From assembly GCA_900545315.1 (NCBI GenBank), contig UQYM01000009.1, positions 3,969 through 67,968 of the forward strand: a DNA stretch of 64,000 bases, written 5' to 3'. Below, piece by piece: positions 62,748-64,000 of this stretch (positions are counted from its first letter, which is position 1; every line of letters starts with the position of its first letter). The stretch is from an uncultured Alistipes sp. (GTDB lineage: Bacteria > Bacteroidota > Bacteroidia > Bacteroidales > Rikenellaceae). The notes under the pieces are model-generated. The model was not told the origin of the DNA. It was given only the letters and a program-made list of their open reading frames with translations, and made no database searches. Both the position numbers and the translations under genes were made by a program.

Positions 62748-63006
62748 AATCAGGGCGCAAGTTAATAATTATGCGGCAGAAAACCGCCCGTTTCCGGTAT
62801 CAATCTGCACAAACCCGCTCACCATAACAGCCAGCCATATTCTGTTCTTGACCCGAAATCCAGCAAACAGGCCAATCTCGCAGACCATGTCTTCCTCTTA
62901 TAACTAAAAAGAAAGGTATAAGCTAACGTTAGGACGTGTTTTACCCTTTGTTTACCCTTTGTTTTTCCTTTTTGAACGTTTTTCAAGCGATTAATTGTGC
63001 ACGAAG
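62748..63006. other. Divergent region between the TPR gene and purA
   Basis: No gene. It contains a tandem direct repeat TTTACCCTTTG at about 62940-62962, of unknown significance. Confidence 0.5.
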
Positions 63007-63037
63007 TTTCCACATTATCGAAAAGTTAGTAACTTTG
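63007..63037 (+). promoter_or_regulatory. Promoter of purA
   Basis: TTTC at 63007-63010 (one mismatch to TTTG), 19-bp spacer, TAACTTTG at 63030-63037. The ATG follows 40 bases later. Confidence 0.6.
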
Positions 63038-63076
63038 AAGGCAATTTTGCGCTGAAATCCTGCTACTGAATATCCA

Positions 63077-64000
63077 ATGAAAAAAGTAGATGTTGTTTTA
63101 GGCTTACAATGGGGCGACGAAGGCAAAGGCAAAGTCGTTGACGTACTGACACCGAACTACCAGGTAATCGCCCGCTTCCAGGGTGGTCCCAATGCCGGCC
63201 ACTCACTGCACTTCGAAGGTAAAAAGTATGTGCTGCACACCATCCCTTCAGGCATCTTCCGCGAAGGTTCCATCAACATCATCGGGAACGGTGTGGTGAT
63301 CGATCCCGTCATCCTGGCCGAAGAGATCAACCAACTCGAAAAAGATGGCGTAGATGTGCAGAGCAAACTCCTCATCTCGAAAAAAGCCCATCTGATTTTG
63401 CCGACACACCGTATTATCGATGCCGCCTCCGAGGCCTCAAAAGGCAAAACCAAAATCGGTTCAACCCTCAAAGGTATCGGCCCGACCTACATGGATAAAA
63501 CCGGACGTAACGGTCTGCGTGTCGGCGATATCATCTCCGGTGAATTCACCGAACGATACAACCGCCTCAAAGAAAAACACATCGAACTGCTTAAACAGTA
63601 CGATTTCGCATACGATATCAGCGAATACGAAAAAGAGTGGCTCAAAGGTATCGAAACCCTCAAACGATTCCAGTTTATCGACAGCGAACATGTAGTCAAC
63701 AAACTGCTCAACGAAGATAAAGGGATCCTGGCCGAGGGCGCTCAGGGATCGATGCTCGATATCGACTTCGGTACCTACCCCTACGTCACCTCATCCAACA
63801 CGCTCTGCGCCGGCGTCTGCACCGGTCTGGGGGTCGCCCCCTCTCGCATCGGGAATGTCTTTGGAATCTTCAAAGCCTACTGTACCCGCGTCGGTAGTGG
63901 TCCCTTCCCAACCGAACTGTTCGATGCCGATGGCGAAACCCTGCGCAAAATCGGTATGGAGTTCGGCGCAACAACCGGTCGTCCCCGCCGTTGCGGCTGG
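63077..64000 (+). CDS. purA: Adenylosuccinate synthase, 3' end cut by window
   Basis: Converts IMP, aspartate and GTP to adenylosuccinate, the first committed step to AMP. Only the first 308 codons are present; the family is about 420-430 residues, so the gene runs off the window in frame. Visible are LQWGDEGKGKVVDVL (phosphate loop and catalytic Asp), GGPNAGHSL with the catalytic His, GIGPTYMDKTGR, EGAQGSMLDIDFGTYPYVTSS in parts, and RVGSGPFPTEL. Start ATG 63077 gives the canonical MKKVDVVLG. Confidence 0.96.
   Translation, partial: MKKVDVVLGLQWGDEGKGKVVDVLTPNYQVIARFQGGPNAGHSLHFEGKKYVLHTIPSGIFREGSINIIGNGVVIDPVILAEEINQLEKDGVDVQSKLLISKKAHLILPTHRIIDAASEASKGKTKIGSTLKGIGPTYMDKTGRNGLRVGDIISGEFTERYNRLKEKHIELLKQYDFAYDISEYEKEWLKGIETLKRFQFIDSEHVVNKLLNEDKGILAEGAQGSMLDIDFGTYPYVTSSNTLCAGVCTGLGVAPSRIGNVFGIFKAYCTRVGSGPFPTELFDADGETLRKIGMEFGATTGRPRRCGW

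Noticed and set aside
1..64000. CRISPR arrays, insertion sequences, prophage or toxin-antitoxin genes
   Set aside because: None were visible: no spaced direct repeats, no transposase or integrase motifs and no paired small toxin genes.

Overview
The window looks like ordinary chromosome of a member of the Bacteroidota, probably order Bacteroidales; a Rikenellaceae/Alistipes-like host is a guess. The evidence is Bacteroidota-type promoters (TTTG about 19-20 bp before TAnnTTTG) ahead of many genes, few Shine-Dalgarno sequences, families typical of the phylum (DUF4270, DUF3098, DUF4254, YfhO, an L34 of that type), and core genes in arrangements usual for the phylum. No phage, insertion sequence, integrase, CRISPR array or rRNA operon is visible.

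Layout. 1-8 kb: gdhA, aroB (reverse), typA/bipA and a secreted heparinase II/III-like lyase. 8-18 kb: tgt-lptF/G (reverse, ATGA overlap), an overlapping trio glycosyltransferase-ECF sigma-rsmG, rpmH (51 codons), mqnE, a PASTA protein and an RluD-type pseudouridine synthase. 18-30 kb, all reverse: topA, a DUF4270 lipoprotein, a one-domain starch-synthase-like protein, queA, truB, uppP, DUF3098, ftsX and yfhO. 30-36.4 kb: a polyprenyl diphosphate synthase, ffh, folD, tadA (reverse), aspS and tRNA-Val(UAC). 36.4-38.2 kb: a 1.5-kb gene-poor stretch, then an 81-residue coiled-coil orphan between a strong -7 box and a strong terminator. 38.5-47 kb: an esterase, an M20 amidohydrolase, a large MetH-like protein, a glutaminyl cyclase lipoprotein and serS. 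47-58.8 kb: an AraC regulator, an acyl-CoA ligase, queG, gcvH, an exo/endonuclease/phosphatase-family protein, a conserved unknown, a LysM glucosaminidase, and a DUF4254-GT9 pair. 59-64 kb: an MFS transporter, a TPR protein and the first 308 codons of purA.

Themes. Three queuosine genes (tgt, queA, queG) lie at separate sites. Other tRNA/rRNA modification genes (truB, rluD-type, tadA, rsmG), two aminoacyl-tRNA synthetases and envelope genes (uppP, ftsX, lptF/G, polyprenyl synthase, glucosaminidase) fill much of the rest.

Most unusual item. The 1182-residue MetH-like protein at 41108-44656 keeps the full-length MetH layout and the three zinc cysteines of the homocysteine domain. It has lost the cobalamin-ligand DxHxxG motif, much of the B12 cap, two of four pterin-contact residues and several SAM-contact residues. 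The frame is intact, so it may have a new role rather than being a decayed gene. Tgt also lacks the three zinc-binding cysteines of the classical enzyme. All assignments come from reading the sequence and remembered family features; no database search was run.
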